Origin: Paludibacteraceae bacterium
GTDB lineage: Bacteria; Bacteroidota; Bacteroidia; Bacteroidales; Paludibacteraceae
Assembly: GCA_017448985.1 (NCBI GenBank)
Contig: JAFSKL010000006.1
Location: 1 to 52,265 of the forward strand
Direction: 5' to 3'
Length of the DNA: 52,265 nucleotides
Of this stretch, positions 34,735-42,696 are shown in pieces. Within the stretch, counting starts at the first letter, position 1, and each line of letters opens with the position of its first letter. The position numbers and the translations under genes are program-made. The notes beneath the pieces were generated by a model. The model had not been told where the DNA came from and did no database searches. It was given only the letters and a program-made list of their open reading frames with translations.

Positions 34735-36075
34735 ATGGCTTCATTTATCGTAGAAGGAGGACATAAACTGCATGGGTCTATCACCCCGCAAGGCGCCAAA
34801 AACGAAGCGCTGCAAGTGCTGTGCGCAGTATTGCTCACTAAAGAGACGGTAGTCATCAACAACCTGCCGAACATTCTCGATGTGAACAACCTCATCGATC
34901 TCATCGCTTCCATCGGCGTCCGTGTGGAGAAACTCTCCAAAGGCACCTACGCCTTCACGGCACGCGAACTCGACACCGCATACCTGCGCAGTGCTGATTT
35001 CCTCAAGAAATGCAATAAACTGCGTGGTTCGGTCATGTTGATCGGCCCGCTCCTTGCGCGTCTCGGCGAAGTAACCTACGCCAAGCCCGGAGGCGATAAG
35101 ATAGGTCGTCGTCGGCTCGATACCCATTTCCAGGGAATGGTCAATCTCGGCGCGACCTTCCAATACGACCAGCAATTACTCGCGTATCGTTTCAGCGGCA
35201 AGCACCTCAAGGGCAGTTACATGCTGCTCGACGAAGCGTCCGTCACCGGTACAGCCAATATCATCATGGCCTCCGTCCTCGCCGAAGGCACTACTACGAT
35301 CTACAACGCCGCTTGTGAACCGTACTTGCAGCAGCTCTGCAAAATGCTCAATTCGATGGGCGCCAAAATCAGCGGAGTAGGTAGTAATCTCTTGACCATC
35401 GAAGGTGTCCGCGAACTTCATGGCGCACAACACACGCTCCTTCCGGATATGATTGAAGTCGGTTCTTTCATCGGCATGGCTGCCATTACCGGCTCGGAAC
35501 TGCGCATCAAGAACTGTTTGGATCCATCTTCTCCCTCCCTTGAGGGGAGGGCCGGGGAGAGGTTGGGCATCATTCCCGATGCCTTCCGCCGACTCGGTAT
35601 CCGCATCGATGTCGATGGTGACGACATCATTGTTCCTGCCCAAGAGCACTATCAGATTGAATCCTTCCTCGATGGCTCTATTCTCACGGTCGCCGATGCC
35701 CCGTGGCCCGGTCTCACACCTGACCTGCTCTCCGTGCTGCTTGTCGTAGCCACGCAAGCCAAGGGCACCGTCCTTATCCACCAGAAGATGTTCGAATCGC
35801 GCCTCTTCTTTGTGGACAAACTGATCGACATGGGCGCGCAGATCATTCTCTGCGACCCTCACCGTGCGGTTGTTGTCGGACATGACCATACACGCCAACT
35901 CAAGCATAACAACATGACCAGCCCCGATATCCGCGCCGGTATCGCCATGCTCATCGCCGCCATGAGTGCCGAAGGCACTTCCCGCATCGACCATATCGAC
36001 CAGATCGATCGCGGCTACGAAGACATAGAGCACCGCCTCAACGCCATCGGCGCTCACATCCGCCGTGAAGAATAA
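34735..36075 (+). CDS. murA: UDP-N-acetylglucosamine 1-carboxyvinyltransferase
   Basis: 446 residues. It transfers enolpyruvate from PEP to UDP-GlcNAc, the first committed step of peptidoglycan synthesis. The inside-out alpha/beta barrel pattern is complete, with QGAKNEAL (Lys22) and PDMIEVGSFI. At the position of the E. coli catalytic Cys115 there is Asp121 (KPGGDKIGRRR), the change that makes MurA insensitive to fosfomycin in Mycobacterium and Chlamydia. A GC-rich palindromic insert at 35524-35566 adds about 13 residues (containing SSPSLEGRAGERL) in a surface segment. The stop codon lies in a 22-base tandem repeat. Confidence 0.95.
   Translation: MASFIVEGGHKLHGSITPQGAKNEALQVLCAVLLTKETVVINNLPNILDVNNLIDLIASIGVRVEKLSKGTYAFTARELDTAYLRSADFLKKCNKLRGSVMLIGPLLARLGEVTYAKPGGDKIGRRRLDTHFQGMVNLGATFQYDQQLLAYRFSGKHLKGSYMLLDEASVTGTANIIMASVLAEGTTTIYNAACEPYLQQLCKMLNSMGAKISGVGSNLLTIEGVRELHGAQHTLLPDMIEVGSFIGMAAITGSELRIKNCLDPSSPSLEGRAGERLGIIPDAFRRLGIRIDVDGDDIIVPAQEHYQIESFLDGSILTVADAPWPGLTPDLLSVLLVVATQAKGTVLIHQKMFESRLFFVDKLIDMGAQIILCDPHRAVVVGHDHTRQLKHNNMTSPDIRAGIAMLIAAMSAEGTSRIDHIDQIDRGYEDIEHRLNAIGAHIRREE
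35524..35566. repeat. GC-rich palindromic insert inside murA
   Basis: CCCTCCC and GGGAGGG form a 7-pair stem within a longer imperfect palindrome. It is in frame and adds residues absent from typical MurA. Confidence 0.72.
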
Positions 36076-36122
36076 CACCCTCGCTCGCGAAGAATAACAC
36101 CATCGCTCGCGAAGAATAACGC
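36067..36122. repeat. 22-base tandem repeat at the murA stop
   Basis: Three copies of GAAGAATAACACC followed by a TCGCTCGC-type end, starting at 36067, 36089 and 36111. The first contains the murA TAA. Confidence 0.88.
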
Positions 36123-36172
36123 AAATCCGCCGCAAAAATAAGCTTTGAATATACTTCCTAAAGCGTATCAAT

Positions 36173-36263
36173 TGGCTGTAAAAGTCGAAAACGAGTCGAA
36201 AACGAGACGAAAACGACACGAAAACGAAAGATAACATCACTCTAATCAAACCATAAGAAAACT
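36173..36263 (+). repeat. 11-base-period array before the 110-residue gene
   Basis: Four clear GTCGAAAACGA-type units (36184-36227), then degenerate 11-mers each starting with AA up to the start codon at 36264. Confidence 0.8.
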
Positions 36264-36596
36264 ATGGCAAAAGCTGAATTAGACATACTATTGAATAAAC
36301 TGAGTGGCAAACTCTCTAGCGACGATGAGATTTATATTACTCATCGTCATGGTAAGACCGTGATTAGTCATTACCCACGCCATAAGAACCCGAAATCTAT
36401 CTCTCCTACTCAAAAGGTGAATAGTTCCATTTTTGCACAGGTAGTCAAGCAAACCAAACAGGAACTTGCCGATCCCGCCCGCCATGCCTATTGGCAGCAG
36501 CGTTACGATGAATACAAAGCCAACCTCAAGCCCTCCGACAAGTACTACTTCACCCTCCGTGGCTTTGTGATAGGTCAATTATCCAAAAACAACTAA
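36264..36596 (+). CDS. unknown 110-residue protein
   Basis: 110 residues, basic, no signal or membrane segment. Helix at the start (AELDILLNKLSGKLS), then a beta-like DDEIYITHRHGKTVISHY, then a helical stretch with QTKQELADPARHAYWQQRY and a C-terminal strand YYFTLRGFVIGQL. I do not recognise the family. It starts directly behind an 11-base-period array and ends 4 bases before dsbD, so it is likely cotranscribed with it. Coding is supported by position and composition. Confidence 0.75.
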   Translation: MAKAELDILLNKLSGKLSSDDEIYITHRHGKTVISHYPRHKNPKSISPTQKVNSSIFAQVVKQTKQELADPARHAYWQQRYDEYKANLKPSDKYYFTLRGFVIGQLSKNN

Positions 36597-36600
36597 TAGA

Positions 36601-38175
36601 ATGAGAAGAATACTAATCATATTATTGACCCTTATCCCACTTTTCGTCTCTGCGGAACTGGTACAACCCGTTAAGTGGAGTGGAGAGCAGGTGGGAGATA
36701 GTGTGCGGGTGACGGCGACGTTTGAACCAGGTTGGCACATGACGCTGATAAGCGTGGGCGATGAGGAAATAGGCGAGGAGATTTATGAGAGTCCGTACAC
36801 GCTGACGCTGGCACAGGCAGAACCGATTCGCTTCAATGCCTGCGACGACAAGATGTGTACCGCGCCGGAAGTGTGGGAGTTTATGAGTGTAAAGGACGCT
36901 TCGCTACAGGACGGCGATAAATCGCCTACAGGAGACAGGTCTCTCCTTTTGATTTTTATCCTCGGCTTCCTCGGAGGACTATTGGCGATCTTCACGCCTT
37001 GCGTGTGGCCAATCATTCCGATGACGGTATCGTTCTTCTTGAAGAAAGGCGGCGGCGTAAAAGATGCCATCCTTTACGGTATCAGTATTATTGTGCTGTA
37101 TGTGGGCTTGGGGCTGTTAGTGACCATTCTCTTTGGCGCATCGGCACTTAATGACCTCAGTACCAACGCAATAGTGAACATCATCTTCTTCCTGCTGTTG
37201 GTCGTTTTTGCCCTTTCTTTCTTCGGCTTGTTTGAGATCACGCTTCCGGACTCATGGTCCACGGCTCTCGACAGCAAAGCGCGCACGACGGGCGGCTTCC
37301 TGAGTATTCTGCTGATGGCGTTCACGCTGGTTATAGTATCGTTTTCCTGCACGGGACCTATTATCGGAACCCTGCTCGTTGAGGCGGCTGGGCACAGCCT
37401 TTTAGCACCGGCTATCGGCATGTTGGGCTTCTCTGTGGCGCTGGCTTTGCCTTTCTCCCTGTTCGCCATGTTCCCCCAATGGCTCAAACAAGCACCCAAG
37501 TCCGGCGATTGGATGACATCGTTCAAAGTGGTACTGGCTTTCTTGGAACTGGCTCTTTCGCTCAAGTTCCTCTCTGTTGCAGACATGGCGTACGGGTGGG
37601 GTATATTGCCGAGGTGGCTGTTTATCGCGATATGGATTGCATGCTTTGCGGGCATCGGAATATACCTCTTGTGGAACATCAAAAATGTCTCAACGACGCG
37701 CAAGATCATCCGTCTCATCGTCATTATTCCTTCCTTTGCCTTTGCGGCCTATCTTGTTCCGGGCTTGTGGGGCGCGCCTGTAAAAGCCATCTCGGCATTT
37801 GCTCCGCCTATGGAGATAGAAGGTCGCGAAGTGTTTAACGACTATGACGAAGGTCTCGCTTATGCCCGACAGGAAGGCAAGCCCATTATCATCGATTTCA
37901 CCGGATATGGTTGCGTCAACTGCCGTAAGATGGAAGCCTATGTGCTCGACAACGACAGCGTCAAAGCACGCTTGCAGAACTATGTGTTCATTCAATTGTT
38001 CGTGGATGCCAAGCAGGATGGTATCGGCGATAAAAACTCCCGCATCCAACGGGAACAATTCGGCGCCAACGCCCAGCCGTTCTTCGTGCAATTAGACCCG
38101 TACGGTCAACAAATTGCTGATCCGATGGTCTTTACCACCGATCCGCTTGAGTTTATCAACTGGCTAAAATACTAA
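36601..38175 (+). CDS. DsbD-type thiol:disulfide interchange protein
   Basis: 524 residues. A signal peptide and periplasmic N-terminal domain (to about 100) with CDDKMC, a membrane domain of about eight helices with the paired cysteines in FTPCVWP and FSCTGP, and a C-terminal thioredoxin domain with GYGCVNC. These three parts pass reducing equivalents from cytoplasmic thioredoxin to the periplasm. A palindromic element (36904-36946) is in frame between the N-terminal domain and the first helix and encodes LQDGDKSPTGDRS. It follows the 110-residue gene by 4 bases and precedes rlmB by 3. Confidence 0.94.
   Translation: MRRILIILLTLIPLFVSAELVQPVKWSGEQVGDSVRVTATFEPGWHMTLISVGDEEIGEEIYESPYTLTLAQAEPIRFNACDDKMCTAPEVWEFMSVKDASLQDGDKSPTGDRSLLLIFILGFLGGLLAIFTPCVWPIIPMTVSFFLKKGGGVKDAILYGISIIVLYVGLGLLVTILFGASALNDLSTNAIVNIIFFLLLVVFALSFFGLFEITLPDSWSTALDSKARTTGGFLSILLMAFTLVIVSFSCTGPIIGTLLVEAAGHSLLAPAIGMLGFSVALALPFSLFAMFPQWLKQAPKSGDWMTSFKVVLAFLELALSLKFLSVADMAYGWGILPRWLFIAIWIACFAGIGIYLLWNIKNVSTTRKIIRLIVIIPSFAFAAYLVPGLWGAPVKAISAFAPPMEIEGREVFNDYDEGLAYARQEGKPIIIDFTGYGCVNCRKMEAYVLDNDSVKARLQNYVFIQLFVDAKQDGIGDKNSRIQREQFGANAQPFFVQLDPYGQQIADPMVFTTDPLEFINWLKY
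36904..36946. repeat. palindromic element inside dsbD
   Basis: CTACAGG flanks a perfect hairpin GGCGAT-AA-ATCGCC (36913-36926), then a second hairpin GAGAC-AG-GTCTC. Shares flanks and layout with the aroQ element. Confidence 0.82.
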
Positions 38176-38178
38176 CTT

Positions 38179-38958
38179 ATGATACAAAAGAAACAATATG
38201 ACACGAAGCGGCCGCCGGAGAAGGAGATGATCTTCGGGATAAGGGCTGTGATGGAGGCTATCGATGCCGGCAAAGTGCTGGACAAAGTGCTCATCCGCCG
38301 CGATATGAGTTCGTCTATCGGCAAGGAACTGCTGCAGAAATTAGAAGGTAGCGGTACGCAGATTCAACGAGTGCCGTTGGAGAAACTGAACCAGTTTACC
38401 GACAAGAACCATCAAGGCGTCATCGCTTTTCTGAGCCCGATAGAGTTCACACCGTTGGACAGTCTTGTGCAATCGTTGTATGACGAAGGCAAGACGCCGC
38501 TTTTGGTGATGCTGGACGGCGTGACGGATGTGCGAAATTTCGGAGCTATCGCGCGTACATGTGTGTGTGCGGGCGTTCACGCGCTTATCATAGGTACGCG
38601 CGGAAGTGCGGCGATTAACGGCGATGCCGTCAAGGCGTCCGCCGGTGCTTTGCATTCCTTGCCCATTTGTAAGGTGGAGAACCTGCAGAATGCCTTACGC
38701 TACTTGCAAGAGAGTGGACTACGCCTTGTGGCAGCTACCGAACATACTGACCGCAATTACACCGAAGTGGATATGACTTTGCCGACTTGTATCGTCATGG
38801 GTTCGGAGGAAAAGGGTATCTACGAGGAAAACCTCAAACTCTGTACCGATCAGGTGCGTCTGCCGATGACAGGCGTTATCGAATCGCTCAATGTCAGCGT
38901 GGCAGCAGGAGTATTCATCTATGAAGCCGTGCGCCAACGACAAATGACCAACGACTAA
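38179..38958 (+). CDS. rlmB: 23S rRNA 2'-O-methyltransferase, RlmB/TrmH family
   Basis: 259 residues of the SPOUT class with a deep trefoil knot. Motifs: FGIRAVMEAI (substrate-binding N-terminal domain), LDGVTDVRNFGAIART (motif 1), VMGSEEKGI (motif 2) and LPMTGVIESLNVSVAAGVFI (motif 3). RlmB methylates G2251 of 23S rRNA; specificity within the SpoU group is by inference. The stop codon is part of a heptamer array. Confidence 0.92.
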   Translation: MIQKKQYDTKRPPEKEMIFGIRAVMEAIDAGKVLDKVLIRRDMSSSIGKELLQKLEGSGTQIQRVPLEKLNQFTDKNHQGVIAFLSPIEFTPLDSLVQSLYDEGKTPLLVMLDGVTDVRNFGAIARTCVCAGVHALIIGTRGSAAINGDAVKASAGALHSLPICKVENLQNALRYLQESGLRLVAATEHTDRNYTEVDMTLPTCIVMGSEEKGIYEENLKLCTDQVRLPMTGVIESLNVSVAAGVFIYEAVRQRQMTND

Positions 38959-38976
38959 CGACTAATGACTAATGAC
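38945..38976. repeat. heptamer array joining rlmB and the pseudouridine synthase gene
   Basis: TGACCAA, CGACTAA, CGACTAA, TGACTAA, TGAC. It contains the rlmB stop (38956-38958) and the ATG (38972-38974) of the next gene. Confidence 0.9.
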
Positions 38977-39649
38977 GGTCCTTTACGAAGATAACCATAT
39001 TATTGCTGTCAACAAGACCTGCAACGAAATCGTACAGGGCGATAAGACGGGAGACACGCCGCTGAGCGAAACGGTTAAGGCGTATATCAAGGCCAAGTAC
39101 AACAAGCCCGGTGAAGTCTTTTTAGGCGTGACACATCGTCTCGACCGCCCAACAAGCGGGGTAGTGCTGTTTGCACGAACGAGCAAAGCCTTGACGCGTC
39201 TCAATGAGATGTTCAAGAGCCACGAGCAGATCAAAAAGACCTATTGGGCAATCGTTCAAGGCGCACCCAAAATACCCGAAGCAAGACTCGAGAATTGGCT
39301 CGTACGGAATGAGAAACTCAACAAATCATTTATTGCCAAATCGGGCGTAAAAGATGCGAAGCAAGCTGTCTTGAATTGCAAAACCCTCGTTCGCGGAGAC
39401 AATTATTCGCTTTTGGAGGTTGATTTGGAGACAGGACGACACCACCAGATACGCTGTCAATTGGCGGCAATAGGTTGTCCGGTGAAGGGCGATTTGAAGT
39501 ACGGCGCCAAGCGCTCAAACCCTGACGGCGGCATTTGTCTGCACGCACGAAAGATAGAATTTATTCACCCTGTAAGTAAGGAAAATATATGCATCACAGC
39601 TCCGGTTCCAAACGATTCTTTGTGGCAGCAGTTGGCTGCTTCGCTTTAG
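38972..39649 (+). CDS. RluD/RluA-family pseudouridine synthase
   Basis: 225 residues. The catalytic aspartate is in THRLDRPTSGVVLFA, with the RluA-family block ETGRHHQIRCQLAA and the LHARKIEF segment. It isomerises uridine in rRNA or tRNA. There is no S4 domain, so it is a short RluA/TruC-type enzyme. The start codon comes from the heptamer array shared with rlmB; the end overlaps the pectate lyase start by 61 bases. Confidence 0.92.
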   Translation: MTVLYEDNHIIAVNKTCNEIVQGDKTGDTPLSETVKAYIKAKYNKPGEVFLGVTHRLDRPTSGVVLFARTSKALTRLNEMFKSHEQIKKTYWAIVQGAPKIPEARLENWLVRNEKLNKSFIAKSGVKDAKQAVLNCKTLVRGDNYSLLEVDLETGRHHQIRCQLAAIGCPVKGDLKYGAKRSNPDGGICLHARKIEFIHPVSKENICITAPVPNDSLWQQLAASL

Positions 39650-41280
39650 CATTCTGTATTCAGTTATCTGCATTCAGTCAAGATATTCCCGCTTTCCCGG
39701 GCGCTGAAGGATTCGGCAAATATACTTCCGGCGGACGAGGAGGCAAGGTCGTTTATGTGACGACCTTGGAGGATGATGCAAACGGTGAGACACAAGGTTC
39801 ACTCCGATGGGCTATGAAGCAGTTTCCCGATGAACCGTTGACGGTATGTTTTGCGGTAACGGGAGAGATACGGCTGGTCAAGGACCTTCGTATTAACCGC
39901 AAGAACTACACGATAGCCGGACAGACGGCGCCCGGAGTGGGCATCGTCATCACGCATAACAAGGTGAATTGCGGCGGATCGGAGAATTTTATTATCCGGA
40001 ACATCCGTTTTCGTATCGGTCGCAACGATGTGAATGGCAATATCATTACGCAGAACGCTTTTGGAGCGGAGAATTGCAGCCATTATATCATCGACCATTG
40101 TGAATTCGGCTGGTCCACGGAGGAGAATATGAACACATACGACAGCCATTTTATCACGGTGCAATATTGTATCGTTCACGAAGGCCTGAACGACTCCGGC
40201 CATCCGAAAGGCGCGCGTGGCTACGGCTGTCAATGGGGCGGATCGCCGGCTACCTATCACCATAACTTGCTGGTTAACAACAACAAACGATCGTGCCGTT
40301 TTAACGGGGCGCAGAGCAATGATTATGTCGTTTACCTCGATTATATCAACAATGTGGTGTATAACTACGGAGCCGGCAGTAACGGTTGTTACGGCGGTGA
40401 GAACACGGCCAAGTTGGCGGAAGGCGAGTATAACGGCCTAAATTCGGCGCACGAATGCAATTTTATCAACAATTACTACAAACCTGGCCCGAACACGACT
40501 TCAAGCGAGAAACTGTTTTTCATGTCCTCTGTTGCGCGAAGCGGCGCCACCAGTTGGGCGCCGGCACAATGGTACGTGAACGGCAATATCATGGAAGGCG
40601 TTGATAAAATCAATGAGGATAACTGGAAAGGCGTTAAGTCCGAGCGTTCGACTGAATATCCCTTGGATACCTTGCGTGTGGATACGCTGATTCGGCCTAA
40701 GACTCCTTGGTGGCGCTGGACAAAAGATTCCGTTTATGGTCGCTATGACTTTGAGGCCTTGGCTTATGCGGTAAGCGATTTCCAAACGGCAGAAGAGGCA
40801 TTTGAGACGGTGTTGGACACAGCGGGAACTTTTCCTCGTGACCATGTGGGCGTGCGCTTGATAGATGAGACGCGAAATGGTAGCATCACTTATTCCGGCA
40901 GTAAGGCAAAAAAGAAAGGTATCATTGATACGGAAGAGGATGCCGAAGGATTCTATGCGTATGTGGATGTGCAACCGCTCACAGACAGCGACTTGGATGG
41001 CATGCCGGACGAGTGGGAGAGTGCTAACGGTTGTGATCCCAATACGGCGGATAACAACCAACTGCACGAAAGCGGCTATACGATGCTCGAGATGTATCTG
41101 GACTACGCCATGACGCATAAATCGCCGATGGATGACGGCTATACGCCATCTACCGAAGATGTCTGCATTCAGAAGTCAGAATTCAGAAGCACAAAAATAC
41201 TCCGCGACGGAACTTTGTATATCCGGCGCGGAGAGAAAACCTATACCGTTCAAGGTCAAGTTATAGAGGCAGGTAAATAA
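39589..41280 (+). CDS. secreted pectate lyase-like beta-helix protein with T9SS-type tail
   Basis: 563 residues. The signal peptide is encoded partly by a heptamer array. The mature N-terminus (AFPGAEGFGKYTSGGRGGKV) and the repeated helix strands match pectate lyases of the PL1/PL10-like fold; residues 460-535 include a calcium-binding-like DSDLDGMPDEW. The C-terminus ILRDGTLYIRRGEKTYTV resembles type IX secretion tails. It probably degrades plant pectin at the cell surface. The start is inside rluD-like by 61 bases, and the end overlaps rsmG by 20. Alternative start GTG 39622. Confidence 0.87.
   Translation: MHHSSGSKRFFVAAVGCFALAFCIQLSAFSQDIPAFPGAEGFGKYTSGGRGGKVVYVTTLEDDANGETQGSLRWAMKQFPDEPLTVCFAVTGEIRLVKDLRINRKNYTIAGQTAPGVGIVITHNKVNCGGSENFIIRNIRFRIGRNDVNGNIITQNAFGAENCSHYIIDHCEFGWSTEENMNTYDSHFITVQYCIVHEGLNDSGHPKGARGYGCQWGGSPATYHHNLLVNNNKRSCRFNGAQSNDYVVYLDYINNVVYNYGAGSNGCYGGENTAKLAEGEYNGLNSAHECNFINNYYKPGPNTTSSEKLFFMSSVARSGATSWAPAQWYVNGNIMEGVDKINEDNWKGVKSERSTEYPLDTLRVDTLIRPKTPWWRWTKDSVYGRYDFEALAYAVSDFQTAEEAFETVLDTAGTFPRDHVGVRLIDETRNGSITYSGSKAKKKGIIDTEEDAEGFYAYVDVQPLTDSDLDGMPDEWESANGCDPNTADNNQLHESGYTMLEMYLDYAMTHKSPMDDGYTPSTEDVCIQKSEFRSTKILRDGTLYIRRGEKTYTVQGQVIEAGK
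39651..39678. repeat. heptamer array in the pectate lyase signal peptide
   Basis: ATTCTGT, ATTCAGT, TATCTGC, ATTCAGT encode the end of the hydrophobic core and cleavage region (FCIQLSAFSQ). Confidence 0.82.
41167..41189. repeat. heptamer array before the pectate lyase tail
   Basis: ATTCAGA, AGTCAGA, ATTCAGA in tandem, in frame just upstream of the T9SS-like tail. Confidence 0.75.
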
Positions 41281-41875
41281 TTTGCTTCGTTTCAAACCAC
41301 TCACCGCGGAAGTACGTGCTGCAAGGCGTTACCTCTGCGGTTTTTTGGAAGGGTGCTATCTCTTGTTTCAAATCTCCGCCTTTGAGCACGACGAGTCCGT
41401 TGGGCACGGCGTTACGATGCTTGTTGGAGATGTTCTTGCGAACCAGTTTAACCAAATCGGGTAGGGGCATGACTGCACGGGAAACGACGAAGTCGAACTT
41501 CTGCTTCTCATCCTCCACGCGTTCTTGTTTGCAGACCACATTGGTCAGGCCCAACGCTTGTGCTACCTCCGAAGCTACTTTGATCTTCTTGCCGACCGAA
41601 TCCACCAACAAGAATTGACATTCAGGGAACATAATGGCTAACGGTATTCCCGGAAAACCGCCACCTGTGCCGACATCCATAATGGTCGTTCCGGGCTGGA
41701 AAGGCAGCAGTTTGGCGATAGCCAGCGAGTGGAGTACATGATGCTCGTAGAGGTTGTCGATATCCTTGCGGGAAATGACATTGATCTTGCTGTTCCAATC
41801 GCGATAAAGCGCGTCAAGCTGAGCAAATTGCTCAGCCTGACGATCAGATAGTTTGAAGTAATCGGCAATTAGCAT
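41261..41875 (-). CDS. rsmG: 16S rRNA (guanine-527-N7)-methyltransferase
   Basis: 204 residues. The Rossmann methyltransferase shows motif I IMDVGTGGGFPGIPLAIMFP and LVDSVGKKIKVASEVA. RsmG methylates G527 in the 530 loop; its loss causes low-level streptomycin resistance. ATG 41875 is chosen because the frame further upstream overlaps yebC and shows no homology. It lies 34 bases after yebC and its 3' end overlaps the pectate lyase gene. Confidence 0.95.
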   Translation of the reverse strand: MLIADYFKLSDRQAEQFAQLDALYRDWNSKINVISRKDIDNLYEHHVLHSLAIAKLLPFQPGTTIMDVGTGGGFPGIPLAIMFPECQFLLVDSVGKKIKVASEVAQALGLTNVVCKQERVEDEKQKFDFVVSRAVMPLPDLVKLVRKNISNKHRNAVPNGLVVLKGGDLKQEIAPFQKTAEVTPCSTYFRGEWFETKQIIYLPL

Positions 41876-41909
41876 AATTGCAAGAAGTCTTCTTCTATTA
41901 TCAACATCA

Positions 41910-42626
41910 TCATGCGAGGTTGGTGAATACATTCTGCACATCCTCGTCCTCCTCGATTCTGTCGATGAGTTTTTGGACGGATTCGCGTTGCTCTTCGGGC
42001 AGCTCTTTGGTGTCATTCGGAATACGAACAAACTCCTCCGACTGAATCTCAAAGCCGTTGTCCTCGAGATATTTCTGCAAGTTGACAGCCTCGTTGAAAT
42101 CGGAATAGATAACAAGTGTGTTCTCTTCCTCATCCACATCCAGTTCCTCAACGCCGAAGTCGATCAGTTCGAGCTCCAGTTCTTCCAGATCGATGCCGTC
42201 TTTCATCGTTACGGTGAAGCATGCCTTACGGTCAAAGAGGAACTGCAGCGAACCCTGTGTACCGAGCGTACCGCCGAACTTGGTGAAGTAGGAGCGGATG
42301 TTAGCTACCGTACGCATGTGGTTGTCCGTAGCCGTCTCCACAAAGATTGCGATACCGTGCGGGCCATATCCTTCGTAGTTGATTTCCTTATAGCCTTCAG
42401 ACGACTTGTCGGTCGCTTTCTTGATGGCGCGATCGATATTGTCCTTCGGCATGTTCTCGCGTTTGCATTGTTGAATCAACGCACGCAGACGCGGGTTAGA
42501 GTCGGGATCCGGACCGCCTTCACGAGCAGCAATAGTGATTTCCTTGCCTAATTTGGTGAATGTGCGGGACATATGTCCCCATCTTTTGAGTTTAGTCGCT
42601 TTGCGATATTCAAATGCGCGTCCCAT
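41910..42626 (-). CDS. yebC: YebC/PmpR family protein
   Basis: 238 residues with the family start MGRAFEYRK, the FTKLGKEITIAAREGGPDP block and the YEGYGPHGIAIFVE motif. Members were described as DNA-binding regulators; recent work on relatives shows a translation factor role at polyproline-type stalls. The C-terminus is acidic. It follows the OmpA-barrel gene after a 70-base gap with a stable hairpin. Confidence 0.94.
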   Translation of the reverse strand: MGRAFEYRKATKLKRWGHMSRTFTKLGKEITIAAREGGPDPDSNPRLRALIQQCKRENMPKDNIDRAIKKATDKSSEGYKEINYEGYGPHGIAIFVETATDNHMRTVANIRSYFTKFGGTLGTQGSLQFLFDRKACFTVTMKDGIDLEELELELIDFGVEELDVDEEENTLVIYSDFNEAVNLQKYLEDNGFEIQSEEFVRIPNDTKELPEEQRESVQKLIDRIEEDEDVQNVFTNLA

Positions 42627-42661
42627 AAATAAATGTTTTTATTGTTAATAATTTTTTGTTA

Positions 42662-42687
42662 GGTGGCGGCCGATCAAAGCCGCCACC
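42662..42687. terminator. stable hairpin between ompA-like gene and yebC
   Basis: GGTGGCGGC and GCCGCCACC form a perfect 9-pair stem with an 8-base loop. No T-run follows on either strand, so it may slow RNA decay or terminate only weakly. Confidence 0.5.
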
Positions 42688-42696
42688 CAATCCCCA

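Noticed and set aside
42662..42687. Classical intrinsic terminator
   Set aside because: The stem is perfect, but no T-run follows on either strand; kept only as a weak terminator or hairpin.
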